A stretch of 64,000 nucleotides of DNA from Burkholderia sp. IMCC1007. Its GTDB lineage: Bacteria; Pseudomonadota; Gammaproteobacteria; Burkholderiales; Burkholderiaceae. Location of the stretch: positions 1 through 64,000 of the forward strand of contig NZ_JAPVQY010000012.1 of assembly GCF_027257875.1 (NCBI RefSeq), written 5' to 3'. The notes under the pieces were generated by a model. It made no database searches and was not told the DNA's origin. It worked only from the letters and a program-made list of their open reading frames with translations. Of this stretch, positions 22,514-30,652 are shown one piece after another. Positions within the stretch are counted from its first letter, which is position 1. Every line of letters starts with the position of its first letter. Position numbers and translations under genes: made by a program.

Positions 22514-23746
22514 TCAGCGCGCGGTGGCTTCCTGGGCCGCGAGCACCTGCTCGACTGCCTTCTCGAAGCGCTTCACGCCTTCGTCGAGCAGGTCGAACGG
22601 GATCACCAGCGACGGGACGAAGCGCAGCACGTTCGGGCCGGCGATCAGCATGATCAGGCCGTTCTCGGCGGCGGCCGTGACGAAGTCCTTCGCGCGGCCG
22701 TCGAATGCGGCGGTGAGTTCCGCGCCGACCAGGAGGCCCTTGCCGCGAATGTCCTTGAAGATGCCGAAGCGGGCGTTGATGCGTTCGAGCGCGCCCTTCA
22801 GGCGCACGCTGCGTTCGCGCACGCCTTCGAGCAGTGCCGGGTCGCCGATCAGTTCGACGACCTTGTCGGCGATCGCCGATGCGAGCGGGTTGCCGCCGTA
22901 CGTCGTGCCGTGCACGCCGACCTTGAAGTGCGCGGCCAGTTCGTTCGTCGTCAGCATCGCGCCGATCGGGAAGCCGTTGCCGAGCGCTTTCGCGGTCGTG
23001 AGGATGTCCGGCGTGACGCCCGTGTCCATGTAGGCGTAGAACTGGCCGGTGCGGCCGACGCCCGTTTGCACTTCGTCGAAGATCAGCAGTGCGTCGTTGG
23101 CGTCGCACGCTTCGCGCAGTGCTTTCAGGAACGCGGGATCGGCCGGGATCACGCCGCCTTCGCCCTGCACCGGCTCGACGATTACTGCGCAGGTTTGCGG
23201 GCCGATCGCGGCCTTCGCGGCTTCGATGTCGTTGAACGGCAGGTGCTTGATGCCTTCCGGCACCGGGCCGAAGCCTTCGGAGTACTTCGGCTGACCGCCG
23301 ACGCTGACCGTGAAGAACGTGCGGCCGTGGAACGACTGGACGAACGACACGATTTCGTACTTGTCGGCGCCGTGGCGGTCGAACGCGACGCGGCGCGCGA
23401 GCTTCAGTGCGGCTTCGTTCGCTTCCGCGCCCGAGTTCGCGAAGAAAGCGCGGTCGGCGAAGGTCAGCGACTCGAGGCGCTTCGCGAGGCGCAGCACCGG
23501 TTCGTTCGTGTAGCCGTTGCCGATGTGCCAGAGTTTGCGGCCTTGTTCGTCAAGGACCTTCAGCAGTTCCGGGTGGCCGTGGCCCAGCGACGTTACCGCG
23601 ATGCCACAGGCGAAGTCCACGTATTCGCGGCCGGCCGTGTCCCACACACGCGAGCCCTCGGCACGGTCCGGCACGAACGGCGCAGGGGAGAATACCGGCA
23701 CCATCACTTCGTCGAATGTCTGGCGGGTCACGGTCGAGGTCGTCAT
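22514..23746 (-). CDS. astC: Succinylornithine transaminase / acetylornithine aminotransferase family
   Basis: PLP-dependent class III aminotransferase that converts N-succinylornithine plus 2-oxoglutarate to succinylglutamate semialdehyde; the family also takes acetylornithine. It has 410 residues. Motifs: [17 protein letters not shown] (phosphate-binding), [28 protein letters not shown] (cofactor Asp) and TTAKALGNG (Schiff-base Lys near residue 252). ATG 23746 is chosen because AAAGGAA lies at proper distance upstream and the family similarity starts there; a 14-residue upstream extension has no similarity. It is the first gene of the operon astC-aruF-astA-astD-astB-astE. A candidate ArgR site lies about 65-85 bp upstream. 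Confidence 0.96.
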   Translation of the reverse strand: MTTSTVTRQTFDEVMVPVFSPAPFVPDRAEGSRVWDTAGREYVDFACGIAVTSLGHGHPELLKVLDEQGRKLWHIGNGYTNEPVLRLAKRLESLTFADRAFFANSGAEANEAALKLARRVAFDRHGADKYEIVSFVQSFHGRTFFTVSVGGQPKYSEGFGPVPEGIKHLPFNDIEAAKAAIGPQTCAVIVEPVQGEGGVIPADPAFLKALREACDANDALLIFDEVQTGVGRTGQFYAYMDTGVTPDILTTAKALGNGFPIGAMLTTNELAAHFKVGVHGTTYGGNPLASAIADKVVELIGDPALLEGVRERSVRLKGALERINARFGIFKDIRGKGLLVGAELTAAFDGRAKDFVTAAAENGLIMLIAGPNVLRFVPSLVIPFDLLDEGVKRFEKAVEQVLAAQEATAR

Positions 23747-23809
23747 GGTCGTTCCTTTCGGTTTCGTAAGAGGGTTCAACAGGATCAAGTTTAGGTAAGG
23801 GTGAGGGAA

Positions 23810-23830
23810 GCGTCTTGCAGAATTGCGACG
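23810..23830 (-). promoter_or_regulatory. Candidate ArgR half-site upstream of astC
   Basis: Read toward astC, the sequence is CGTCGC, eight bases, AA, five bases. Pseudomonas AraC-type ArgR recognises TGTCGC-N8-AA-N5 as a direct repeat. One mismatch is seen here, and the 21 bp upstream is only a weak second copy. The location, just before the astC promoter region, and the encoded ArgR homologue support the idea. Confidence 0.3.
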
Positions 23831-23911
23831 GGTTCTATCGGAAGCGGATAGTGCGCTTTTATTTTGCCCTTTTGCGGGCGGGGGTCTTTTTTTTGCGCGT
23901 GGGTTCGGTTG

Positions 23912-24207
23912 GCGGTGCGCTCGCTTTTTCGTGAAGCACCTGTGATCTTGTCGGTCTATTAGCGTCGCCCCTGCGCGGGGCGGCGGTTACTTTTCTTTGT
24001 CTTGCCAAAGAAAAGTAACCAAAAGAAAGGCGCTGTGAAAACGCAAGACCTCCCGGTGCCGTGGTCAACGGAGTGGACACCGCCTAAGTGTCCGCGCCAG
24101 TCAGGAAGCCGGAGTGGTTCGAGCAATGGTTCCGACACCCTCCCCTACCCAACTGAGCGGTATACCGCCCGCTAGCTCCATCCTCGCTACGCTCGGCTGC
24201 AAGGTAC
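23912..24207. repeat. Left arm of a 296-bp inverted repeat
   Basis: This arm is the reverse complement, with scattered mismatches and a diverged middle, of 24380-24675. Landmarks are the outer end GCGGTGCGCTCGCTTTTTCG, the segment ending GACCGACAAG on the other arm, and an internal perfect hairpin at about 23986-24020 (GGTTACTTTTCTTTG, six-base loop, CAAAGAAAAGTAACC). The two arms have equal length. No open frame here resembles a transposase. Confidence 0.88.
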
Positions 24208-24240
24208 TCCAGTCGCAATTCATGCGGCCACGCACCCTGC

Positions 24241-24275
24241 CCTGCGCCCTGCGCCCTGCGCCCTGCGCCCTGCGC
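24241..24275. repeat. 7-bp tandem repeat in the inverted-repeat loop
   Basis: Five exact copies of CCTGCGC lie in the 172-bp spacer between the two inverted arms. A 7-bp unit would shift the frame if translated, which fits non-coding DNA. Confidence 0.9.
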
Positions 24276-24379
24276 CCAATGATCGTAGAGGATACCGATT
24301 CATTATTGATGTATGACGAATCGTGATTGTGTAAGCCGATCGACCGGTGCGGCAGCATGGAGCGGCGTGCGCAGGGGGT

Positions 24380-24675
24380 GTACCTGTCGGCCGAGCGAAG
24401 CGAGGACGGAGCTAGCGGGTGGTATACCGCTCTGTTGGGTAGTGGGAGGTGTCGGAACCATTGCTCGAACCACTCCGGGTTCTATCCTAGCGCGGACACT
24501 TAGGCGAGGGCCACTCCGGCTGCCACGGCACCGGGAGGTCATGCGTTTTCACAGCGCCTTTCTTTTGGTTACTTTTCTTTGGCAAGACAAAGAAAAGTAA
24601 CCGCCGCCCCGCGCAGGGGCGACGCTAATAGACCGACAAGATCACAGGTGCTTCACGAAAAAGCGAGCGCACCGC
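24380..24675. repeat. Right arm of a 296-bp inverted repeat
   Basis: Mirror copy of 23912-24207. It contains the same internal hairpin at about 24567-24602. The unit CGAGCGCACCGCAAA occurs twice at its outer end (about 24664 and 24681), next to the stop of argR at 24704. The outer ~125 bp of each arm are the best conserved; about 70 bp in the middle differ. Confidence 0.88.
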
Positions 24676-24703
24676 AAAAAACGAGCGCACCGCAAACCGA
24701 GCC

Positions 24704-25744
24704 TTAATCTTTCACGCGCTCGACGAGCGCCCCGCCGCGAGGTTCGCTGCCGCCGCCGGTTTGCTTCTCGAGCCACGCTCGCCGATCTTCCCGAGGCGTA
24801 ACCCCAAACCTCTCCCGATAAGCATTAGAAAAATGCGCAGCAGAAGAGAACCCACAGGCGAGAGAAACTTGCACGACCGACTTGCTGGTCCGCTGCAACT
24901 GCGTCCGAGCCTTGAGCAACCGAAGATTGAGGTAATACTTGGAAGGCATCGCCCCGAGATACTGCCGAAACAGCCGCTCCAGTTGTCGGCGCGAAACGCC
25001 GACCAACCCGGCGATTTCATCGGTAGTGAGAGGATCCTCGACATTAGCCTCCATGAGCATCAACGCATCGTTGAGCCGAGGATGCCGCTCCCCCGGAGCC
25101 GTAACGAAAGGAATCCGCTGCCGCTCCTCGCCGCTGCGCAGCGTGCCGGCGCCGAGCGCATCGGCAATCCGCTCCGCAAGATCGGCCCCATGTTCGCGGC
25201 CAATCATGGCCAGCATGAAATCAACGGTGGCCTGCCCACCGGCACAGGTCGCCCGATCGCGATCGATCTCGAAGATCTGCTGCGTGACGATCGACCGCTC
25301 GAACTGCTCGGCGAACTGCTGATACGTCTCCCAGTTCACGCTCACGCGATACCCGGAAAGCTGCCCGGCCATCGCGAGCCACCACACGCCGTGGTGAATG
25401 CCGGTCACGACCGGCGTACGCTGCCCGACCCGCGCAAGACTCGCGAGAAACAACCGGTAATCGGCAAACTGCTGAAACCGCTCCGACACGACGATCACCC
25501 AGTCGCACGCGATCGCATCGTTGAACGCCGCATCGGCATGCCACTGCGCACCGCCGGCGAGCGGCACCGGCCGCCCGTCCCACGAACACACCTGCCAGCG
25601 ATACAGCAAGCGCCCGTCGATCTCGTTCGCAAGATTCAACGCATCGACGATCGGACCCACACCCGACATCGACACGGGCGGCAATGCAACGATCGCCACC
25701 TGCGTCGTGCGGGTGGCGCCTGCTGGACGAGACACCGGTACCAC
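24704..25744 (-). CDS. argR: AraC-type regulator ArgR (GATase1-like plus AraC DNA-binding domain)
   Basis: Arginine-responsive activator/repressor, orthologous in layout to Pseudomonas ArgR. It has 346 residues. Residues ~15-195 form a DJ-1/PfpI-like sensor (VAIVALPPVSMSGVGPIVDALNLAN; VTGIHHGVWWLA), and residues ~225-330 are the two AraC helix-turn-helices (LTTDEIAGLVGVSRRQLERLFRQYL; VVQVSLACGFSSAAHFSNAYRERFG). The start is a GTG at 25744, 21 nt after the hisP stop, so it is the last gene of a hisQ-hisM-hisP-argR operon, as in the aot operon of Pseudomonas. Its own inverted-repeat neighbour lies just behind its stop. Target genes are expected to be ast and the transporter. Confidence 0.9.
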   Translation of the reverse strand: MVPVSRPAGATRTTQVAIVALPPVSMSGVGPIVDALNLANEIDGRLLYRWQVCSWDGRPVPLAGGAQWHADAAFNDAIACDWVIVVSERFQQFADYRLFLASLARVGQRTPVVTGIHHGVWWLAMAGQLSGYRVSVNWETYQQFAEQFERSIVTQQIFEIDRDRATCAGGQATVDFMLAMIGREHGADLAERIADALGAGTLRSGEERQRIPFVTAPGERHPRLNDALMLMEANVEDPLTTDEIAGLVGVSRRQLERLFRQYLGAMPSKYYLNLRLLKARTQLQRTSKSVVQVSLACGFSSAAHFSNAYRERFGVTPREDRRAWLEKQTGGGSEPRGGALVERVKD

Positions 25745-25765
25745 GTATGAAACCCGCCCTTCGCG

Positions 25766-26566
25766 TTACTTGAGACTGCCCGACAGGAACTGCTTCAGAC
25801 GCTCGCTCTGCGGACGCACCAGCACCTCCTTCGGATCGCCCTCTTCCTCGGTCCGCCCCTGATGCAGGAACATCACGTGGTTGGACACGTTGCGCGCAAA
25901 ACCCATCTCGTGCGTGACGACGATCATCGTGCGACCTTCCTCGGCCAGCTTCTGCATCACCTTCAGCACTTCGCCGACGAGCTCCGGATCGAGCGCGGAG
26001 GTCGGCTCGTCGAACAGCATCACGTCCGGATGCATCGCCAGCGCGCGCGCAATCGCGACACGCTGCTGCTGCCCACCCGACAGATGCGACGGATACTGCT
26101 TCTCGACACGCGGCGGCAAACCGACCTTCTCCAGGTACTCGCGCGCACGGTCCTCGGCTTCCTTCTTCGAAATGCCGAGAACGTGCACGGGCGCTTCCAT
26201 CACGTTCTCGAGCACGTTCATGTGCGCCCACAGGTTGAAGTGCTGGAACACCATCGCAAGCTTCGTGCGGATGCGCTGCAACTGCTTGTGATCGGCAACC
26301 TCCAGCGCACCTGCGCGGTCGGCCTTCGTGCGCACGGCCTCGCCGTCGACGACGATCTGCCCCGCATTCGGCCGCTCGAGAAAATTGATGCAGCGCAGGA
26401 ACGTGCTCTTGCCCGACCCGCTCGCACCGATGATGCTGATGACGTCGCCGGCCTTCGCGTTCAGCGACACGCCCTTGAGCACCTCGTTATCGCCATAGCG
26501 CTTGTGAATGTCGACCGCGGCAAGCTTGGTGGAAGCGGACGCGCTCGTTTGTGTGATCTCGGCCAT
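25766..26566 (-). CDS. hisP: Basic amino acid ABC transporter ATPase
   Basis: ATP-binding subunit of a HisP/AotP-type polar amino acid importer. It has 266 residues with Walker [11 protein letters not shown]-loop in [11 protein letters not shown], signature [15 protein letters not shown], Walker [15 protein letters not shown] and the switch His in [17 protein letters not shown] lies just before the ATG at 26566. It is separated from hisM by 21 nt and from argR by 21 nt, all on one strand. The expected substrate is arginine/ornithine/lysine/histidine; the linked argR and ast genes favour arginine. Confidence 0.95.
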   Translation of the reverse strand: MAEITQTSASASTKLAAVDIHKRYGDNEVLKGVSLNAKAGDVISIIGASGSGKSTFLRCINFLERPNAGQIVVDGEAVRTKADRAGALEVADHKQLQRIRTKLAMVFQHFNLWAHMNVLENVMEAPVHVLGISKKEAEDRAREYLEKVGLPPRVEKQYPSHLSGGQQQRVAIARALAMHPDVMLFDEPTSALDPELVGEVLKVMQKLAEEGRTMIVVTHEMGFARNVSNHVMFLHQGRTEEEGDPKEVLVRPQSERLKQFLSGSLK

Positions 26567-26587
26567 CTGGCTCTCCTCGAAGTGAAA

Positions 26588-27301
26588 TCAATGACGGCCG
26601 GCCGCGAGATACGCGAGCCAGTGGCGCTCCGCCCGGCGAAATGCCGCGACGAGTGCGAACGATACCGCAAGATAGATCAGCGCGGCGATTCCGAACGACT
26701 GGAAGGCCATGTAGGTCGCGGAATTGGCGTCGCGCGCGACCTTCAGAATGTCGGGCACGGTGGCCGTGAACGCAACGGTGGTCGCGTGCAGCATCAGGAT
26801 CACCTCGTTGCTGTACAGCGGCAGCGCACGGCGCAGCGCCGACGGCAGGATCACGCGGCGATACATCGTGAACGGCGACATCCCGTACGCCCGCGCCGCC
26901 TCGACCTCGCCGTGCGGAATCGCGCGGATCGCACCGGCGAAGATTTCGGTGGTGTACGCGCAGGTGTTCAGCGCGAACGCGAGAATCGCGCAGTTGAAAC
27001 CGCTGCGGAAAAAAGCGTCGAGCAGAGAATGCGAACGCACGAACTCGAGGCTGTACATGCCCGTGTACATCAGCAGCAGCTGCACGTACAGCGGCGTGCC
27101 GCGGAACACGTACGTGTAGAAGCGCACCGGCATCGACACCCACTTGTTCTTCGATACGCGCGCGACCGCGAGCGGCACCGCACACACGAAGCCGAGCGAA
27201 ATCGACGCGACGAGCAGCCACAGCGTCACCGCAAGGCCGGAGAGGCGCTGGCCGTCCCAGTAAAGGAACGCCTTGCCGAATTCCTGGAGGATCTCGATCA
27301 T
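26588..27301 (-). CDS. hisM: Basic amino acid ABC transporter permease (HisM)
   Basis: Inner-membrane permease of the HisM/AotM family, 237 residues, about five TM helices. The N-terminal segment WDGQRLSGLAVTLWLLVASISLG and the EAA loop EVEAARAYGMSPFTMYRRVILPSALRRALP that contacts the ATPase are clear. The start at 27301 overlaps the hisQ stop by four bases (ATGA); a longer upstream reading of the same frame runs through hisQ out of frame and has no similarity, so it is rejected. It forms a heterodimeric channel with HisQ. Confidence 0.95.
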   Translation of the reverse strand: MIEILQEFGKAFLYWDGQRLSGLAVTLWLLVASISLGFVCAVPLAVARVSKNKWVSMPVRFYTYVFRGTPLYVQLLLMYTGMYSLEFVRSHSLLDAFFRSGFNCAILAFALNTCAYTTEIFAGAIRAIPHGEVEAARAYGMSPFTMYRRVILPSALRRALPLYSNEVILMLHATTVAFTATVPDILKVARDANSATYMAFQSFGIAALIYLAVSFALVAAFRRAERHWLAYLAAGRH

Positions 27302-27987
27302 AGTTCTGCGTGCCGCACGCCCATGGAATAACGCTTCTCGAGCTGGATCAGCACGAGGTTGGAAACGGTGGTGATCGCGAGATAGATCAGCGCCGCGATG
27401 AGGATGAAGAAGAACATGTTGAAGGTGCTCTTGCCGGCGTCCTGCGCGGCCTTCACGACGTCCGCGAGACCGATGATCGACACCAGCGCGGTAGCCTTCA
27501 CGAGCACCTGCCAGTTGTTGCCGATGCCCGGCAGCGCAAAGCGCATCATCTGCGGAAACATGATCCGCACGAACACGCGCATCCCGCTCATCCCGTAAGC
27601 GGCACCCGCCTCGAGCTGGCCGCGCGGCACGGAGAGAAACGCACCGCGGAATGTCTCGGTGAAGTACGCACCGTAGATGAAGCCGAGCGTCAGCACACCC
27701 GCAACGAACGGATCGATGTCGATCTGGTCCCAGCCGACGAGGTCGGTGAACTGGTTCAGCCAGATCTGAATGCTGTAGAACAGCAGCAGCATCAGGACGA
27801 GGTCGGGTACCGAGCGAATCAGCGTCGTATAGCCGGTCGCGATCGCTCGCAGCACCCGGTTGTGCGACAGCTTCGCCACCGCGCCGATCAGCCCCAGCGC
27901 CACCGCAGCGGCGAGCGACAGCACCGACAGCTCGATGGTCTGCACGGTGCCGGCCCATAGGACAGGACCAAAGCCGTAAAGGAACAC
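27298..27987 (-). CDS. hisQ: Basic amino acid ABC transporter permease (HisQ)
   Basis: Partner permease of HisM, 229 residues. FGPVLWAGTVQTIELSVLSL is the typical first helix. The EAA loop is GQLEAGAAYGMSGMRVFVRIMFPQMMRFALP. It starts with GTG at 27987, preceded by CTGGAG at six bases, which decides the start. It is the first gene of the operon. In related organisms a binding-protein gene precedes it; none does here. A 17-bp palindrome lies 109-125 bp upstream. Confidence 0.94.
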   Translation of the reverse strand: MFLYGFGPVLWAGTVQTIELSVLSLAAAVALGLIGAVAKLSHNRVLRAIATGYTTLIRSVPDLVLMLLLFYSIQIWLNQFTDLVGWDQIDIDPFVAGVLTLGFIYGAYFTETFRGAFLSVPRGQLEAGAAYGMSGMRVFVRIMFPQMMRFALPGIGNNWQVLVKATALVSIIGLADVVKAAQDAGKSTFNMFFFILIAALIYLAITTVSNLVLIQLEKRYSMGVRHAEL

Positions 27988-28095
27988 GCGCGTCTCCAGT
28001 GTTGAAAGGGATACCGGCGCGAATCACTGTCCCGCACCGGGCTGACGCGGATAGTCGCAAGCGAAATTGATTGCCTCAAATCACCGTGCACGCGA

Positions 28096-28112
28096 TTGCT
28101 GCGTCGCAGCAA
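28096..28112. promoter_or_regulatory. Perfect 17-bp palindrome upstream of hisQ
   Basis: TTGCTGCG-T-CGCAGCAA is a perfect inverted repeat about 110 bp before the hisQ start. It could be an operator for a dimeric regulator or a transcribed hairpin. It does not match the ArgR half-site. Confidence 0.35.
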
Positions 28113-28160
28113 GCCGCCCCGTCATTTGCAAGTACGGCCTACATCGCTGTTTCAAAAGGA

Positions 28161-28210
28161 AAAAACCCGCTCCCTGACAGTCCGATAACAGGCAGGGAAG
28201 CGGGCTTTTT
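28161..28210. terminator. Bidirectional terminator-like hairpin upstream of hisQ
   Basis: CCCGCTCCCTG (28166-28176) pairs with CAGGGAAGCGGG (28193-28204) with one bulge, flanked by A6 on the left and T5 on the right, so it could stop transcription in either direction. No gene ends at it on the plus strand. It lies about 175 bp upstream of hisQ on the minus strand. Confidence 0.65.
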
Positions 28211-28386
28211 GCAATTTTCCGGTCGCTTTTTCGATATAGCGCCGCACTGGCCATCGCGCCGAATGCGCACGTCCGGACCCGCGTCACACAATCGCTCGCT
28301 GATGTCCGCGGCGCGATGCGCGCCGACTCGATGCCGCCCGCAGCGGCACCCTATTTTTTGCATCTACAAAAACCTCTTGCCACCTC

Positions 28387-28683
28387 ATGTTTTTGCATCC
28401 ACAATTAGTCGGAATTCCTTTCGTTTTCGATGATGCGAAGGATCTGTCGAACCGACTGAAACACGGCATCTCGTTACGAATGGCCGAATTCGCCGAGTGG
28501 GAAGCAGCGCGCGCGTGGCCGGACGTCCGTCGCGATTACGGCGAGACACGCTCGGCCTGTCTGGTGCCGACCGGTGCGCGCCTTCACACGGCGATCGTCG
28601 TCCCGCGCGGCCGCGTGCTGCGTGTCGTCAGCCTGCGAAAGGCGAACAACCGAGAGATGATTCGATATGAAGAAGGTGGCTAA
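28387..28683 (+). CDS. brnT: BrnT-family toxin
   Basis: RelE-fold ribonuclease toxin of the BrnT/BrnA type II system. The 98-residue product is in the usual size range. VFDDAKDLSNRLKHGISLRMAEF corresponds to the FxWDxxKxxxNxxKHGVSFEEA family start, and RVLRVVSLRKANNREMIRYEEG matches the C-terminal R(I/V)ISARKAxxxExxxYEE core with catalytic Arg residues. The central segment is shortened or divergent. It overlaps the antitoxin start by 17 nt, toxin first, which is the standard BrnTA order. GC content is somewhat lower just upstream than in neighbouring genes, which fits a mobile module. Confidence 0.85.
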   Translation: MFLHPQLVGIPFVFDDAKDLSNRLKHGISLRMAEFAEWEAARAWPDVRRDYGETRSACLVPTGARLHTAIVVPRGRVLRVVSLRKANNREMIRYEEGG

Positions 28684-28963
28684 ATTCATACACAACACGC
28701 CCGAGGAAGAAGCGGCGATCGCGCGCGGCATCGCCGCCGATCCGGACGCCCATGAACTCAGCGACGAAGAAATCGATGCGATGGAGCCATTCGTCGAGGC
28801 CGTCGCGAAGAAATTCGGGCGCCCGAAGCTCGAGCACCCGAAGGAGCAGGTCAGCATCCGCTACGACGCGGACATCCTCGCCGCGTTTCGGGCCGACGGC
28901 CCCGGCTGGCAGACGCGCATGAACGACGCGCTGCGCGACTGGCTGAAGAAGCACCGCGCGTAA
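28667..28963 (+). CDS. brnA: BrnA-family antitoxin
   Basis: DNA-binding antitoxin partner of BrnT, 98 residues. The N-terminal half (TPEEEAAIARGIAADPDAHELSDEE) is the toxin-neutralising part; the C-terminal ribbon-helix-helix reads KEQVSIRYDADILAAFRADGPGWQTRMNDALRDWLKK, the typical BrnA signature (VSIRxDxDVLxxFRxxGxGWQTRINxxLR). It should bind its own promoter and repress the pair. Translation is coupled to the toxin gene by overlap. It ends just before a converging lipoprotein gene. Confidence 0.9.
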   Translation: MKKVAKFIHNTPEEEAAIARGIAADPDAHELSDEEIDAMEPFVEAVAKKFGRPKLEHPKEQVSIRYDADILAAFRADGPGWQTRMNDALRDWLKKHRA

Positions 28964-28966
28964 ACG

Positions 28967-29524
28967 TCACCGCCCCTTCAGGATGTCGGAGCGCGAAGTC
29001 GTATAGACGAGCCCGTCCGGGCCGAAATGGACGTTGAAGAACGCGTCGGTGTTCACGCCGTCCTCGAGCCAGCGCCAGCTCCATACCGTCTCGGGTTTCA
29101 GCGGGTACTGCGCGATGTCGCCCGGCTTGCCGAGCAGGCGCCGCACCTCGTCCTCGTTCATCCCGGGGCGCACCTGCGCGAAATTCTCGGCAGTCAACAC
29201 CTGCGTCGCGCCCGTGTAGCGCCCGTTCGCGTCGAGATCGACGAACCACGTCTGGTTGCCCATCGGGCCGCGCGGATACTCGAGACGCTTCGAGCCGTCC
29301 GTGAATACGCGCTCGGTCTCGGGCTTGCCCATCGTCGCACGCACGTCGTCCTCGGTCGATACGCCGACCTTGAGCCCCTTGAGCAGCAGCGGCGCCGGCT
29401 TGATCGCGGTGAAAAAGTCCCTGATACGTTGCACGTCGAGGTGGCCTTGCTTGTCGTCGCAACCGGTCAGCGCCAGCGCGGCGGCCAGCATCGTCACGGA
29501 AAGCAGCCGGAAACGAAAATTCAT
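28967..29524 (-). CDS. Lipoprotein with two BamE/SmpA-like repeats
   Basis: Outer-membrane or periplasmic lipoprotein of 185 residues. The signal peptide ends in the lipobox LALTGC. Two similar segments follow: KVGVSTEDDVRATMGKPETER and RPGMNEDEVRRLLGKPGDIAQ, each the G(M/V)xxxxVxxxxGxP start of a BamE-like fold. True BamE has one such domain, so this is a paralogue of unknown role rather than the Bam subunit. ATG 29524 is chosen because the signal peptide begins there. It lies 87 nt behind the hpnL stop on the same strand and could be read through from the hopanoid operon. Confidence 0.85.
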   Translation of the reverse strand: MNFRFRLLSVTMLAAALALTGCDDKQGHLDVQRIRDFFTAIKPAPLLLKGLKVGVSTEDDVRATMGKPETERVFTDGSKRLEYPRGPMGNQTWFVDLDANGRYTGATQVLTAENFAQVRPGMNEDEVRRLLGKPGDIAQYPLKPETVWSWRWLEDGVNTDAFFNVHFGPDGLVYTTSRSDILKGR

Positions 29525-29611
29525 CGGAAGAGATGCACGTCGAGAAACACGCGGCAAGGATACTCGCGCCACGCCAAAAGCGCGAGACGGACTGCGCGGC
29601 CCGTCTCGCGA

Positions 29612-30652
29612 TCAATGCGTCGTTTCGGTCTGCGCGTCGGCCTCGCGTGCCGCCTGCGCGGTGCGCGGCGACGCCGCCAGCGCCGCGATGCTGCGGCGCG
29701 TGCGCACCAGTTCGGCAAGCTGCCACGAACCGAGCGCGAGGCAGCCGAACAGCACCTCGCGGCCGCGCTTGACCAGCGCGAGCGACAGCGCCGCCTCGCG
29801 GTCGACGCCGAACATTTGCGCGAGCAGCACGACGGTCGCCTCCTGCACGCCGAGGCCGCCGGGCACCATGAACGCCGCATGCCGTACGGCCTGCGTCATC
29901 GCCTCGATCGCGATGGCGCCGCCGATCGACACCGGATGACCGAGCAGCGCGAGCGCCCAGTAGATTTCGAGCGAGCCGAGCACGTAGCCGGCCAGTTGCC
30001 AGAAGAACGCGCTGAACAGCAGGCCCGTGCGCGACATCAGCGCATCGATGTCGCCATCGAGCCGCCGGCCGTCGACGCCCTGCAGCAACCGGTGCGAATC
30101 GCCGAGCAGACGCCCCGCGAACCGCTCGATCGCGTGAAACACGCCGCCGCGACGCATCAGCACGACGCCGAGCACCGGCAACGGCAGCGTGAGCAGCAGC
30201 GCGAGGCCGATCGTGCCGCCGCCCATGTCGTGCGTGGTCGCGAGCAGCAGCACGAGGCCGAGCGCGGCGAACGCATACTGGACGACGATCGTCACCAGCA
30301 CCTCGACGATCACCGACGCGGTCACGCGGCTCGCGTCGGGCACCTGCCAGCGCGCCATCCGGATCCCGACCAGCTCGCCGCCGATCCCGACCACGGGCAG
30401 CAGCCGGTTCACGGCCTCGCGCACGGTCGCGATCCACCACAGGAACGACAGCGACGCGCGACGATCGAGCAGCTGATGCCACGCGTATGCGTCGAGCAGC
30501 AGCGGCAGCGCGTGAAACGGCACGAGCCACAGCAGCGCGTAGCCGGCGCGCTCGAGCATCTGCGACACGTCGCCGATGCCCTCGTGCAACCCCAGCGCGA
30601 GCAGGATCCCGATGCCGATCGGCCAGCCGAGCCATTTGATCCACTTGCTCAT
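29612..30652 (-). CDS. hpnL: HpnL-like membrane protein (AglD/MprF-type flippase fold)
   Basis: Integral membrane protein of 346 residues with about eight TM helices, of the lysylphosphatidylglycerol synthase TM/UPF0104 superfamily that includes HpnL in hopanoid clusters. Marks are AVNRLLPVVGIGGELVGIRMARW near the N-terminal third and MVPGGLGVQEATVVLLAQMFGV near the C-terminus. ATG 30652 overlaps the hpnK stop by four bases (ATGA), so it is translationally coupled to the hopanoid tail genes. A transport or flipping role for hopanoids is proposed for the family but not established. Confidence 0.88.
   Translation of the reverse strand: MSKWIKWLGWPIGIGILLALGLHEGIGDVSQMLERAGYALLWLVPFHALPLLLDAYAWHQLLDRRASLSFLWWIATVREAVNRLLPVVGIGGELVGIRMARWQVPDASRVTASVIVEVLVTIVVQYAFAALGLVLLLATTHDMGGGTIGLALLLTLPLPVLGVVLMRRGGVFHAIERFAGRLLGDSHRLLQGVDGRRLDGDIDALMSRTGLLFSAFFWQLAGYVLGSLEIYWALALLGHPVSIGGAIAIEAMTQAVRHAAFMVPGGLGVQEATVVLLAQMFGVDREAALSLALVKRGREVLFGCLALGSWQLAELVRTRRSIAALAASPRTAQAAREADAQTETTH

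Larger units (their letters stand above)
27988..28386. other. Intergenic region between hisQ and brnT
   Basis: About 400 bp with the 17-bp palindrome and the terminator-like hairpin listed separately. From 28211 to 28386 the DNA leads into brnT; a repeated TTTTTGCATC(T/C)AC motif is seen near 28353 and 28391, just at the start of brnT, and may be part of a TA operator. Confidence 0.5.

Noticed and set aside
23912..24675. Insertion sequence interpretation of the inverted arms
   Set aside because: The loop of 172 bp cannot encode a transposase and no target-site duplication is evident at the ends, so I list it as a repeat pair only.
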